From: Acropora yongei
Taxonomy: Eukaryota; Cnidaria; Anthozoa; Scleractinia; Acroporidae
Direction of reading: 5' to 3'
Assembly (NCBI GenBank): GCA_014634225.1
Contig: BLFN01000198.1
Coordinates: forward strand, 514,394-529,393
DNA: 15,000 nt
Positions 1 through 8,010 of the stretch are shown here, piece after piece. The translations under genes were made by a program, and so were the position numbers. Numbering within the stretch: the stretch's first letter is position 1; every line of letters begins with the position of its first letter. Below the pieces are notes generated by a model. It ran no database searches. It had not been told where the DNA came from and saw only the letters and a program-made list of their open reading frames with translations.

Positions 1-1327
1 CTTTCCTTCCGAAAAATAAGAGTGCTTCTGTGGAGTGCTTGAGATCTCATTCACTTCCGTGCATGGCTCAGTGCATCCTCTGTTTTTGTTGTAATAAATT
101 GCAATGCAACTCGTGCAACGACCAAGATTATTGGATAAGCAGAGTTGACAGTCCTGTGCAGTTTCATGCAAAGAGCCACCGTTGTCTAGACTTCGTTCAG
201 TTTCACCAACCATGCTAAAATCATCTGTCTGCTGTGACTGAGCATCGCAGCCCGTTATGGGACCTTTCCCGCTCAAGGTCTCTTTCATCTCATAAACTTG
301 ATCCTCATACTCCTCGGCATCACGCTTAATTTCTGAAGCTTTGTTCAGAGGTTTTCCAAATAGCATTGGAATGGTTTTTAGATAATCCCATAAATGTTGA
401 ACTGCACAAGGCAAAACTATTTTCATGCTCTCGACGCTTTTAACTTCAATAATGGAATCCGACTTCGCAGTTAATAAGCGACAGTTGCAGTTGCCAATTA
501 CTTTGTCTTCTTTACAAAGATCTTTATGGTTAAGATCTGGTAATTCACTCCTTTGGGATACTTGGTCGAACCTTGGAAAATTGATGACCCTGGAGACAAA
601 AGCTCCACAATTTCTTTTCCTCAAATTCTGTGTTTTCAGTGTCTTTGAATGGAACGTTTCCTTCCAATGCAATCCACAGTGCTCAAACATTTTGAATTCT
701 ATTTGGACATTACTTCTGACAAAAATTCCGGTGGATTTGCTAAGCTCGTCTCCTTGGGAACTCCTGCCACCACAGGTATTTCGTTTGCTGGGTTTGATTC
801 CTTGGGAAATTGAGCTGTCACCTGGAGGCTCAAATCCCAAGGAACATAATAAAGCTCTGGTCATCGCCTTTGGTACACAGACGGAAGTTCTTTTGGTCCT
901 TAGATTTGTGGAAGTTGTCGTCGGGTTTGCTAAGAAAGTAACTTCAGCTTTCTCTAGTCTTCCACGAGTGAATCGAAAGATGATTATTAGTGGCCCGTGT
1001 ACTTGAGAAATGATGTAAGCGACTTGATCTTGCGTCGCATAGCACACGGAGCAGTAAGGACTAACAGTTTGAAGAGCTATTGCAACTCTCCAAATTATTT
1101 GTTCAAATTTGTCGTGAAACGCCTCCTTTATTGTGAAAGGAAGACTTGTCCCTGTGCCCACATCATCCAATAGGAATCGTAATACTCCGTTTGCTTGATA
1201 CCATGTCCCTCTCACTCTTGCTAACTGCCTTTGGGAAACCAGTCTAACCACTGTAATGGCCAAGACGTTGCTGTTGTAATAAGGAAGGCTCGTAATTGCC
1301 AGTGTTGTTCTTTGCGCTATATTGGGA
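1..1327 (-). CDS. Large internal exon of an unrecognised protein, open at left edge
   Basis: Read on the minus strand from 1327 to 1, there are 442 consecutive codons without a stop, so this is very likely a true coding exon; it continues beyond the window. The acceptor is a pyrimidine-rich tract ending in TTGCAG (1333-1328). In frame the upstream sequence reaches a TGA at about 1370 with no ATG between, so the exon must begin by splicing. Numbered from the putative start at 2660, it covers residues 37-478. The visible protein has a mixed first half (residues 37-170) with hydrophobic patches such as GPLIIIFRF, a Ser/Lys/Arg-rich middle (about 170-330), an acidic stretch (about 364-385), and a cysteine cluster at 429, 432, 440, 443, 454 and 458 (CxxC-x7-CxxC-x10-CxxxC), possibly zinc-binding. 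I recognise no family. A damaged copy of residues of about 188-262 lies at 3615-3832. Coding status is confident; function is unknown. Confidence 0.85.
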
Positions 1328-2043
1328 CTGCAATTTACAAAAAGTTGGAGCAGAATTAACCCCCCAACTCAATAGTGGCTCTATACGTAACCAAAAACGG
1401 AAACACTGTGTATATGTTGTCCTTCATAACGCTTCTTTAAACGGAAACGGGTGCAACCTGGAGTAATTTCAGAACTATATTTTAGCTGTACCTTAGGAAC
1501 ACTTATTTGGCCAAGCGTAATGTAGACTTAAATTTTTCTTTCTCACAAGTCCATAACCCAGAAGTCTGATACCTCTAAATTGGCCTTAGCCCATCAGCTT
1601 ACGGTATTATCTGTATGTAGAATAAAGGGCTCTCGCCAAATAATGGCCAATCAAGTCGGACCTGACGACTCCGACTTTTCTGATTGGTTGCGAAGCACGT
1701 AAGTTGCACGAGGGATTTCAGTATTTTTTTACTTACCACGAGTAACAGCCGTTCTAAAAATAGATCATACCGTAAAGTGATGGTCCGCATTCTATTGCAT
1801 ACCAAGAATTTTAGGTTGGAGACTTCTGATTTTGTCCCACATTGTATCTGCATCTGCTAAAAAATTGTTACTCCATTCTAAAGCAAACCAACGGAATCAC
1901 TTAGTTTGCTTCAACATGCACCAGTAGAATAAATGTCAGAGGTTGCTTTACTGATCCTTGAATATTTCTCAAAAAGCGCGCATATCATAATGCCAGAGTT
2001 CTGAGCCATGGTACTCAAACCATAAGTGAAGAACAATGCTTAC
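1328..2043 (-). other. Intron of the minus-strand gene
   Basis: No convincing coding sequence is seen here. A 117-base stretch at 1737-1853 (minus) is bounded by an acceptor-like TTTTTTAGCAG and a GTAAGT donor, but in the frame required by the flanking exons it contains two stops. It is either chance or an exon that would end the protein early when included. Confidence 0.5.
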
Positions 2044-2140
2044 CTTTTCTTCGTTCTCCAGTAAATGGAAATCACTTTCGCTATCACAGCGAAAACACTA
2101 GCAACAAATAACCTTATCGTCAACGTTATCCAATAGCATG
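2044..2140 (-). CDS. Probable exon with membrane-anchor segment, upstream of the large minus exon
   Basis: On the minus strand a strong acceptor (TTGTTTATTGTTTCCAG, ending at 2141) and a donor GTAAGC (2043-2038) bound 97 bases. Only one frame is open: CYWITLTIRLFVASVFAVIA followed by KVISIYWRTKK. This is a hydrophobic stretch of about 18-25 residues flanked by basic residues, consistent with a signal anchor, although one Arg and one Lys lie inside or at its edges. The exon ends two bases into a codon, and the large exon at 1327 begins with the single base needed to complete it (Ser). That phase agreement is the main support for joining them. The inference is a membrane-anchored protein with the long region on one side of the membrane. 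Confidence 0.6.
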
Positions 2141-2224
2141 CTGGAAACAATAAACAAGATACTCTAATTCGCGAAAATTAAACAATTTTGTTGTCGTAAG
2201 ACAAGTTGATGCTGCTCTGGCCTC

Positions 2225-2335
2225 AGTTATTCATTAGGTAGAGCACTATCCACTGGATGAGTCGCTATCCAATGGGATAATTCAATAGCTTTTGGTAGTA
2301 TATTGACTTGTCTACTGGATAGCACTCTCAAACCA
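2225..2335. repeat. Fold-back repeat with CTATCCACTGGAT motifs
   Basis: GCACTATCCACTGGAT and CGCTATCCAATGGGAT near the left end are opposed by ACTGGATAGCACTCTC at about 2315-2330, making an imperfect inverted repeat. This CCACTGGATAGC style of short palindromic element resembles dispersed fold-back (MITE-like) repeats I associate with cnidarian genomes. It lies in the putative first intron of the minus-strand gene. The exact ends are uncertain. Confidence 0.5.
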
Positions 2336-2650
2336 TCGAACAATTGGGGTCTGGAAGCAAAGCTTTGAACTTGATTGCAACCTATGCGCCCAAAAAAATT
2401 ATGCGCGCGCTGAGTTGTTTCATGCAATAAAATCCATGCGCACGCGCACTTTCCCTTGCATAGTAAAGGAACCAGCAAAGAATGTTTCAGCAGTAGAACG
2501 TAGCCAGCCATGTGTCACTCTATAATTTGTGGGTTAATTAGTCACGTCAGTATGGTAATTTACAATGACGTAGTTTATTAATTGATTCTCATGTCAAGAG
2601 ATTAAAAGCAATTGGGACCTTCGTAAATATGCGTTTTATATAAAACATAC

Positions 2651-2660
2651 TTTCCGACAT
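2651..2660 (-). CDS. Candidate first coding exon (start codon) of the minus-strand gene
   Basis: An ATG at 2660-2658 with A at position -3 (CCAAGATG) is followed by two codons plus one base and then a GTATGT donor (2650-2645). The single leftover base matches the two-base start of the next exon (2140), giving M-S-E-T-C-Y-W. The phase fit has a one-in-three chance of being accidental and the exon is only ten coding bases long, so it is tentative. Confidence 0.3.
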
Positions 2661-3356
2661 CTTGGTAGATTGTTACTTCAACTGATTTGCGCTAACTGGT
2701 TAGAATCATGAAGTTGGTTGCCATTCAAAAAAACAACACCAACAATAACCAATTACGTCTCCTTAGTGAGAAGGGCAGAAGTTTTCCAAAATTAACCAAC
2801 AACTCCCGAGACCTAAAATTCAGCGCTAATATTGAAGTAGAACTTTTCCGGAATATATTTTCTGACCATTCACTCCGTATGTCCTTTTTAATACAGTGGA
2901 CTACTGATCAATTTTATGGTGCTCGATTTACCTCATGCACCGAACATTAAAACCAAATCTTTCAAGGCCGAGTGTTCCGTGTGTGACTGGATTAGCATTC
3001 TCGGCACTATGCGCAATCACAGGAAGGAGAAAAAATGTCGTTTGCCTTAAAGAAGGATATAATCTAAATGGAGACAGCGCATGCGAAAATTCCAGTTACA
3101 AATTAATAACTGTTGCTACTTACCCACATAGTGCACATATTGATCCACTTTTGTATCTGCGTCACTTTCCTTGATCATGACATTAAGCCCTTTAAGTAAC
3201 ATAAACACAAAACAATTCAGGAACAAATTGAACGCATCCATCTCTGAGTTAAATGTCTTCTATATAATTATGCGACGTCAGAAATCAAATGTTTTAAATG
3301 CATTTAACGAAGCATGCGTCATCGAATTATCATTAATGAAGAATTTAATTATTGCC
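2661..3356. other. Region without a supported gene
   Basis: Short open stretches occur on the plus strand at 2708-2950 and 2935-3174 but show no family resemblance, signal peptide or coding-like composition, and I treat them as chance. No lectin N-terminal half was found here on the plus strand. If the minus-strand model is right, its promoter should lie just right of 2660. No TATA box or other core element can be assigned with confidence. Confidence 0.5.
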
Positions 3357-3467
3357 TCAAAGTATTGACAATCTGTAGTCCACCTTAGCTTGTAGCCTCT
3401 TGTTGCCAATTGAATCTTCGTCATTCCAGGCTTCTTCAGGATTAACTGACACATCGACCGTTTCTCC
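3357..3467 (-). CDS. Last-exon-like reading frame of unknown protein
   Basis: On the minus strand an acceptor-like TATCATTTTAG (ending at 3468) is followed by 36 open codons and a TGA at 3359-3357. The peptide starts GETVDVSVNPEEAWNDED and ends with VDYRLSIL. It is acidic and non-repetitive and reads like genuine protein, but there is no ATG and the frame is closed by TAG exactly at the acceptor. An ATTAAA poly(A)-like signal lies just after the stop (minus, about 3350). The nearest upstream minus-strand coding relic is the broken gene copy at 3615-3832. This may therefore be the surviving last exon of that decayed copy, with the parent's last exon lying left of the window. It could also be chance. 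Confidence 0.4.
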   Translation of the reverse strand, partial: GETVDVSVNPEEAWNDEDSIGNKRLQAKVDYRLSIL

Positions 3468-3614
3468 CTAAAATGATATAAATTACCGAATATTAACTAG
3501 GAACCCATCCTTCGCAAAAACACCTGTTTTCATTCGCTTTACAAAGAATCTGAATAACTAACAAGCGACGTTATATGTCAGTTCCTCAGAATACGTTGAT
3601 AAGTCTCGCAAAAA

Positions 3615-3832
3615 AAATTTCCTCCCAATACAATCCACAGTGCTCAAATCTAGTTTGGGCTAAATCATTTCTGACAAAACTTCCGGTGGATTTGGTAGGC
3701 TCGTCCCCTTGAGAGCTCCGGCTCCCTCGGATTTTACGTTTGTTGTGTTTGATCACTAAGGAAATTGAACTAACACCTAGAGGCGCGGATCCCAGGGAAC
3801 ATGATGACTCTGGTTATCGTTTTTGGTACAAT
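3615..3832 (-). pseudogene. Broken partial copy of the left-hand minus-strand gene
   Basis: This stretch is clearly similar to 655-877 in the same orientation. Read on the minus strand it yields peptides matching the parent, such as RSSQGDEPTKSTGSFVR (parent RSSQGDELSKSTGIFVR) and FEHCGLYWEE (parent FEHCGLHWKE). Relative to the parent it has a two-base deletion near 3812-3818, a resulting in-frame TAA, and other small length changes. Similarity stops abruptly at both ends, so only an internal piece of the large exon survives. It lies about 90 bases before the lectin exon at 3920, in what would be a lectin intron. It is best explained as a segmental duplication followed by decay. Confidence 0.8.
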
Positions 3833-3919
3833 TTGAGACGCATATATCCCAAGAAGTCCTGTAAGATCTGACTGTTGGTAGAATCTTTCTTGTAGCTAAA
3901 CAAGTGCTCTGTTTTTCAG

Positions 3920-4194
3920 CTTTGTTGGCAGTCTCCTTAAATCCGGACACGGTGGATGGATAGGCTTAAACGACAGAAGCAGCGAAGGCAGATTTCTATG
4001 GAACTACAACAAGTACAATAAGCCCACTTTCTTTGCGTGGGACAAAGCTAATCCAGACAACCCAGAACCGAATAATTTCAACGGACAATGCAACGTGGAG
4101 AACTGTGTGGAGATGAAATATTCAAACAAGAAATGGAATGATGTCGTTTGTAAAGCACATAACGAATATGTTTGCATGAAGAATTCTCAAGCAG
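3920..4194 (+). CDS. C-type lectin gene, exon with C-terminal two thirds of CTLD1
   Basis: An acceptor (CTCTGTTTTTCAG, ending at 3919) and a donor CAG|GTGAGG bound 275 bases: one base finishing a codon, 91 codons, and one base carried forward. The peptide (residues 1-91 of the visible fragment) has the CTLD core GGWIGLND (11-18), FLW (25-27), EPN (49-51), CVEM (62-65), WND (72-74) and the closing YVC (83-85). EPN plus WND are the calcium site-2 residues of mannose/GlcNAc-type lectins. C62 and C77 should pair; the partner of C85 lies in the missing first part of the domain. C57 is extra, as is the matching C198 in CTLD2. The upstream exon, signal peptide and start codon were not found. The likely role is extracellular glycan recognition by a membrane receptor. 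Confidence 0.9.
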
Positions 4195-4729
4195 GTGAGG
4201 TGCTTGAATCAAAGTCGTGAATGTTGTATTACAGTAAACAGGTCCCCGCTTCCCTAAACTATGTCCTCGATTTTAACGAGATTTTGGATTGTGAACCCTG
4301 CTCATCAATACCTGCTTTGAAAGCGACGATGTATAGGTTTAATGTTACAGAGGGCAAAATGCTTGGATTAAACTGATAGCACAACACGAAAAGACTTCTT
4401 TCGGGCACGACAGCATATGTGTCCATATTCTTTAGCAAACCTCAAATAATTCACACGTGATTTTTATCAAACGCGTTGGAACCTTTCTGTCAGTTTCAAA
4501 GAGTGTGGGATTTATATTAGTTGCCTAAGTAACCCTAAAACCTAACCCATAACTTACTTTACCTATATCAATTAGACCAGTTCTGGTCTTGAGGTCCTAA
4601 ATGGCCAAGAAACTATGACGGTTATTTTAAGCCTATTTTAGATAAATATGCTCTAATTGTTAGTGTGGATAACTTGTTTCTGGTCGGCTACTATTGACAT
4701 ATTTTGACAATAGCTTGATTGCATCACAG
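4195..4729 (+). other. Lectin gene intron between CTLD1 and CTLD2
   Basis: This stretch contains stops in all plus-strand frames and no domain-like peptide. It is bounded by GTGAGG and GCATCACAG. Confidence 0.8.
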
Positions 4730-4927
4730 ACCTCTCAGGTTGGCGCTGCCGGGAAGGAAAATGTTACCTATATGTCCGTGATGCTGTCAATTGGGACTGG
4801 GCCCAACAAAGCTGTCAGAGGAGAAACAGTACTTTGGTTTCAGTGTCAAAATCTGAAGAAAACAAATTTATTGGAAGTTTAGTGAGGTCGACAGTCTGGA
4901 TTGGACTCAATGACCGAGTGGAGGCTG
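4730..4927 (+). CDS. C-type lectin gene, exon with N-terminal half of CTLD2
   Basis: An acceptor (TTGATTGCATCACAG, ending at 4729) and a donor GCTG|GTATGT bound 198 bases that enter and leave in phase 1, matching both neighbours. Residues 92-157 read LSGWRCREGKCYLYV, then WDWAQQSC (113-120), LVSVSKSEENKFIGSLV (127-143) and WIGLNDR (148-154). This is the typical start of a long-form CTLD: an N-terminal cysteine pair (C98 and C103), the GW and CY motifs, the first conserved cysteine (C120), and WIGL. The TTTGGTTTCAG inside the exon (ending at 4841) resembles an acceptor, but the domain reads straight through it, so I take it as coding. Confidence 0.9.
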
Positions 4928-5619
4928 GTATGTGACGTGCAGCTTGTCTGATAACGTAAATCTCATCCTTCAAAATTCTTAGACTGCAAGTGGTCTCTAA
5001 TTTCGACGAGAGATAAAAATGTGGATAAAACAAACGTGCACGCGCAAGTCTTCGAGGACACGCGTCGTGCTCTCCGAGTCTCACCCGTGCGTGTATATTT
5101 TGGCCAGCCAACACAACGTTTCATCGATGACGTAAAAACACTGGAAGGAAAATTCCACAAAAAAGTGGTTTATTTCCTTGTTAATTGTTCACATGACTGA
5201 ATCCCCTTTTGTTCATTCCAGTAGCAGAAGTGATGTCAAATTGATTTGTTGACCACATCTCGTCCAGATCAGGAACAGTTCCGAAATGCTGATTCGCGTG
5301 TTGACTATAAATCACGTTAAAAACTTTTAAGGCACTTAATTGTCGATGATGAGTCGGTAAATACTTGGAAAGATAACCTCAGACTCGTGAAATACTCGAG
5401 GAGTCTTGATGAGTATTGAGGATGCAAGAACAATGAAGGAGATATGCGGTGGCACAATATAGAGTTCGAATGCGTATGATGTGTCTTGCATGACAAGAAA
5501 AGCCGACAGACGGTACTCTCGCAATTTAAGTGGAATAGATGATGAATCAGTTGAAGTGGAAACTAAAGGAAGTTAAAATTTATCTTATGAGCTTATATCA
5601 ACTGGTGCTATCTTTGCAG
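4928..5619 (+). other. Intron splitting CTLD2
   Basis: No exon-like peptide of the lectin family is seen. The stretch around 5380-5410 has an imperfect palindrome (GACTCGTGAAATACTCGAGGAGTC), probably part of a dispersed repeat. Reading frames on the minus strand at 4815-5114 and 5336-5524 show no recognisable product. Confidence 0.6.
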
Positions 5620-5844
5620 GTTTATATGTGTGGAACGACATTGCGCAAGGAAAATTTGATCAGAAACCTTCATATCTTAACTGGGATCTTGGAGAACCAA
5701 ACGATCGTCATTATGACCCTTTCAAGGCGCCTCACAGATGCAAAGGCGAAGACTGTGTTCAAATCAAGAGCTGGAATGATGTGATAAGCTGGTGCGACTT
5801 AGATTGTAATATAGAGTTACCTTACATATGCGAAAAAAGTCGAG
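5620..5844 (+). CDS. C-type lectin gene, exon with C-terminal half of CTLD2
   Basis: An acceptor (GCTATCTTTGCAG, ending at 5619) and a donor CGAG|GTAAGG bound 225 bases in phase 1 on both sides. Residues 158-232 complete CTLD2: LYVWND (159-164), LNWDLGEPND (177-186) with the EPN motif at 183-185, GEDCVQI (200-206), SWND (208-211), C220 and the closing YIC (226-228). The set EPN, ED and WND predicts calcium-dependent binding of mannose-type sugars. Expected disulfides are C120-C228 and C203-C220. The additional C198 and C216 could form a third bridge. The intron at 4927/5620 falls just after WIGLNDR, a place where CTLD1 has none. Confidence 0.92.
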
Positions 5845-6622
5845 GTAAGGACAGTTGTGCTAGAAAGACAAGTAACTTGATTTAATAGCAGTGCGTTGTG
5901 CTCACCCGAGATGAAGTTTCCGTTTATCCAGGGCTTTTAACACCGTTTTGGTGCGAAAATTATGCATCTGGGAGTAGTCACTTTTAGAATTCTTGACAAG
6001 TTAAAATTGCCTTTGAAGCAACAGCAGCTATTGCTTATTGTTTCAGTCACTGAAAAAAGGGCAGAGCTCTCAAGTAAACAAGTAAAAAATGGCTCCCTCC
6101 CACAAGGAGACAGCAAACTCAATCTGACCAAACAAACAATCACACGGGTTGATTTCATTACATCCTGGTGTCAAACCCTGCTATCAGTTTATTCCAAACA
6201 AGGACATCAGGTGCAAAAAGCATGAAGGATCAATCAGAATTCAAAAGCGAGTCTATCTAAATTGTACAAAGTTCGGGAAAAACGCGGGTGTAAGTTGTTA
6301 ATACTTTAATTTTGGGTTTACTTCTCATTGGTTGAACATATGCCGCTTTTTAAGCCAATTACAATGCAAAGAAATTTCCCTAAAATACCTGCCGCTTTTA
6401 AGCAATAATCGGCACCATCTGAAACCAATTCACTGGGCGTTTCTTCTTTACATACACCCCGATTACATGCATTCACAGAGCTCATGCTAGATATGGTTAC
6501 AGCAACTAGTTGCTGATCAGATGGAGTATTATCTACTCCTATGAAAATCTATTTGGTGTTAGTTTTGTCAAGTCCAACCAACGTGTCCAAGACAAAACTT
6601 TTCTTGCCATTTCTATTTACAG
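5845..6622 (+). other. Intron before the membrane exon, with one possible extra exon
   Basis: Most of this stretch is non-coding AT-rich sequence. The exception is a strong acceptor at 6046, described separately. Because the exons at 5844 and 6623 fit each other in phase, the default model splices directly across. Confidence 0.6.
6047..6225 (+). CDS. Possible alternative stalk or alternative last exon of the lectin gene
   Basis: A good acceptor (GCTATTGCTTATTGTTTCAG) ends at 6046. In the phase left by the CTLD2 exon the sequence stays open for about 59 codons to a TGA at 6223-6225, giving V-T-E-K-R-A-E-L-S and then a Lys/Ser/Gln-rich peptide. If used as a last exon it would replace the membrane helix and make a secreted lectin. 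A GTAAAC donor at 6074 would instead make a 27-base stalk exon (6047-6073) that keeps the frame into 6623. Both are inferences; the peptide has no known motif and no canonical AATAAA was noticed close downstream. Confidence 0.25.
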
Positions 6623-6765
6623 ATATCAATATCAGTTTTGCTGCGTGGATAGCCATTTCAATGGGTGCAGGGCTAATACTGAGCATGTTCGGAGGTAGAG
6701 CTTACATGGAGTACAAGACGCGAGGAGAGCGCAAAGAAGTCAAACAGATGCTGGAAGAATCATGA
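6623..6765 (+). CDS. C-type lectin gene, last coding exon: transmembrane helix and cytoplasmic tail
   Basis: An acceptor (TTTCTATTTACAG, ending at 6622) starts an exon whose first two bases complete the codon left by the CTLD2 exon (Asp). Residues 234-279 comprise a short juxtamembrane INIS, a hydrophobic helix of about 20 residues (FAAWIAISMGAGLILSMFGG, 238-257), and a 22-residue charged tail with YMEY at 260-263, ending in QMLEES before TGA at 6763-6765. The lectin is therefore a type I single-pass membrane protein with CTLDs outside and a short tail inside. The tail has no ITAM and no obvious signalling domain, so it may act with a partner or in uptake. That last point is inference. Confidence 0.88.
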
Positions 6766-7734
6766 ACCACAAAAAAGTTTCAAAAGCAACGGCAAATCAA
6801 GACTAGCCTAGAACTTCACAAACTTTCTAGAAAGGCGGCCTCAAGGTTATAAGGAGGACAATGAGAAAACATTTGTCTAAAAACAGGGCCGCCATTTTCA
6901 TATATGGAAGTCAAGATTCCAGAACACTTGAAAAGTAGCCACGCTCGGCTAAATGAACAACAATTTTCGAATATCTAAAGTACGCGGGCTACATTTCGAA
7001 TTCTCAGGATATAACACTTTGACGACAAAGATCTACCATTTTTCCTTAGCTTCTATGAAGAATTCCCTTTACTGCGCATTCATATGAGCCATTTAGTAGG
7101 CACTTTGTAGTTAGTTGCCATATGAAAGGCAAAATGAGAACAATTTGTTAATATGTACCAAACTGTGTCTTGTAGCAAGGAAATGCATTCTTAGAAATCA
7201 GTGAGTGTTGTTTATTATGCAACATTTTTCAATCAATCAAGTAAACAGCTATTTTAACTGAAAATAAATACATAATTGCAAGAAGCTACCAAAAAAATGA
7301 GTACTTGTTGTGATAATTAAAATGTATTACGTAATCTTAATTTTCTCAACTTATTTTGCATAACGTCAATAAGTGCCAAAAGGGTTGCGACACTTTCCCC
7401 TTTTAAGGAATTTTTGGCAACTCCCTCTTTCAAAAGCTTTTCATCTAACCTCCTTCCCCCTTATCATTATTCTTTTCTTATCGCCAACACTGTAAGGGGG
7501 AGGCTGGGAGGGGAGAGAGGAGTGCAACTGAAAAATGTAATATTAAGGTATTTTTTTTCCTAATTGTGGTCTTTCTTGTTCAGTGTCTCAACTACTTTTG
7601 TCGCTTATTGGTGACATCTTAATAAACAACAATGCAACAATATATTTATATAACACTGCCAATATTCAAATGTATTGGGCATTCATTAAAAATTTCCTGA
7701 TAATTGAGGTTGCCTTTGATGAATTCCAAATAAA
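6766..7734 (+). other. 3' untranslated region of the lectin gene
   Basis: The sequence after the stop is AT-rich and non-coding. AATAAA signals occur at 7263-7268, 7621-7626 and 7729-7734, so the transcript probably ends near one of these. A GC-rich inverted pair (CCTTCCCCCTTA near 7452 and TAAGGGGGAGG near 7492) could form a hairpin. The true end needs transcript data. Confidence 0.5.
7263..7268 (+). terminator. First canonical poly(A) signal after the lectin stop
   Basis: AATAAA lies about 500 bases after the TGA at 6765. It is the first canonical signal noticed in the 3' region; others follow at 7621 and 7729. Confidence 0.4.
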
Positions 7735-7873
7735 GTCAGCCTAAAGAAACATTGCAGATCTATTCTCCGAGACGTTCCCCACTTGCTTTACACTCCACAT
7801 GCAATGATCCTCAAAAGATATCCGTCTCAGTGATCGCGAAAACTCTCCTCACCTCCTCCTCCTCTCTTTTTCT

Positions 7874-8010
7874 CTGTCTTTCAGTCTCATGTTCTGAATG
7901 TGTTTCCTGCAAAAATATGAAATCTGTCTTTTGGTTTCTACCCCAAGTATACATGTCCTCCTTTTTCTAAAGTTCTTTATACCTCGCACATTCAGAGAGA
8001 TAAATTTGCA
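7874..8010 (-). mobile_element. Fossil LINE retrotransposon, start of the endonuclease domain
   Basis: Read on the minus strand, 8010-7954 gives CKFISLNVRGIKNFRKRRT. After a frameshift, 7939-7874 gives RNQKTDFIFLQETHSEHETE. Together these match the beginning of the APE-type endonuclease of CR1/L2/L1-like LINE ORF2 proteins, where LNVRG carries the catalytic Asn and LQETH the catalytic Glu. The 14 bases between the two pieces break the frame. Past 7874 the sequence runs into a CTCCTC-rich stretch (plus strand 7845-7863) and similarity fades. No reverse transcriptase follows, so it is an inactive fragment. Confidence 0.7.

Noticed and set aside
425..1006. 193-codon plus-strand open frame
   Set aside because: It lies opposite the 442-codon minus-strand frame, which has protein-like composition, phase-matched neighbours and a pseudogene copy. 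The plus frame is its antisense shadow.
1644..1696. Plus-strand ATG frame ending at a GTAAGT donor, phase-compatible with the lectin exon at 3920
   Set aside because: The peptide MANQVGPDDSDFSDWLRS has no signal peptide or CTLD features, and a phase match alone occurs by chance one time in three.
1737..1853. Exon-like minus segment with acceptor and GTAAGT donor
   Set aside because: In the frame required by the flanking exons it has two stops, and its open frame does not fit the phase of the large exon. Its length is divisible by three, so it remains a weak candidate for an alternative exon.
2633..2646. Perfect palindrome GTTTTATATAAAAC, TATA-box-like
   Set aside because: It sits just downstream of the candidate minus-strand start codon and has no supported plus-strand gene after it, so a promoter role is not supported.
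4531..4548. AACCCTAAAACCTAACCC, telomere-like
   Set aside because: Only two or three imperfect units in an AT-rich intron; too short to claim an interstitial telomeric repeat.
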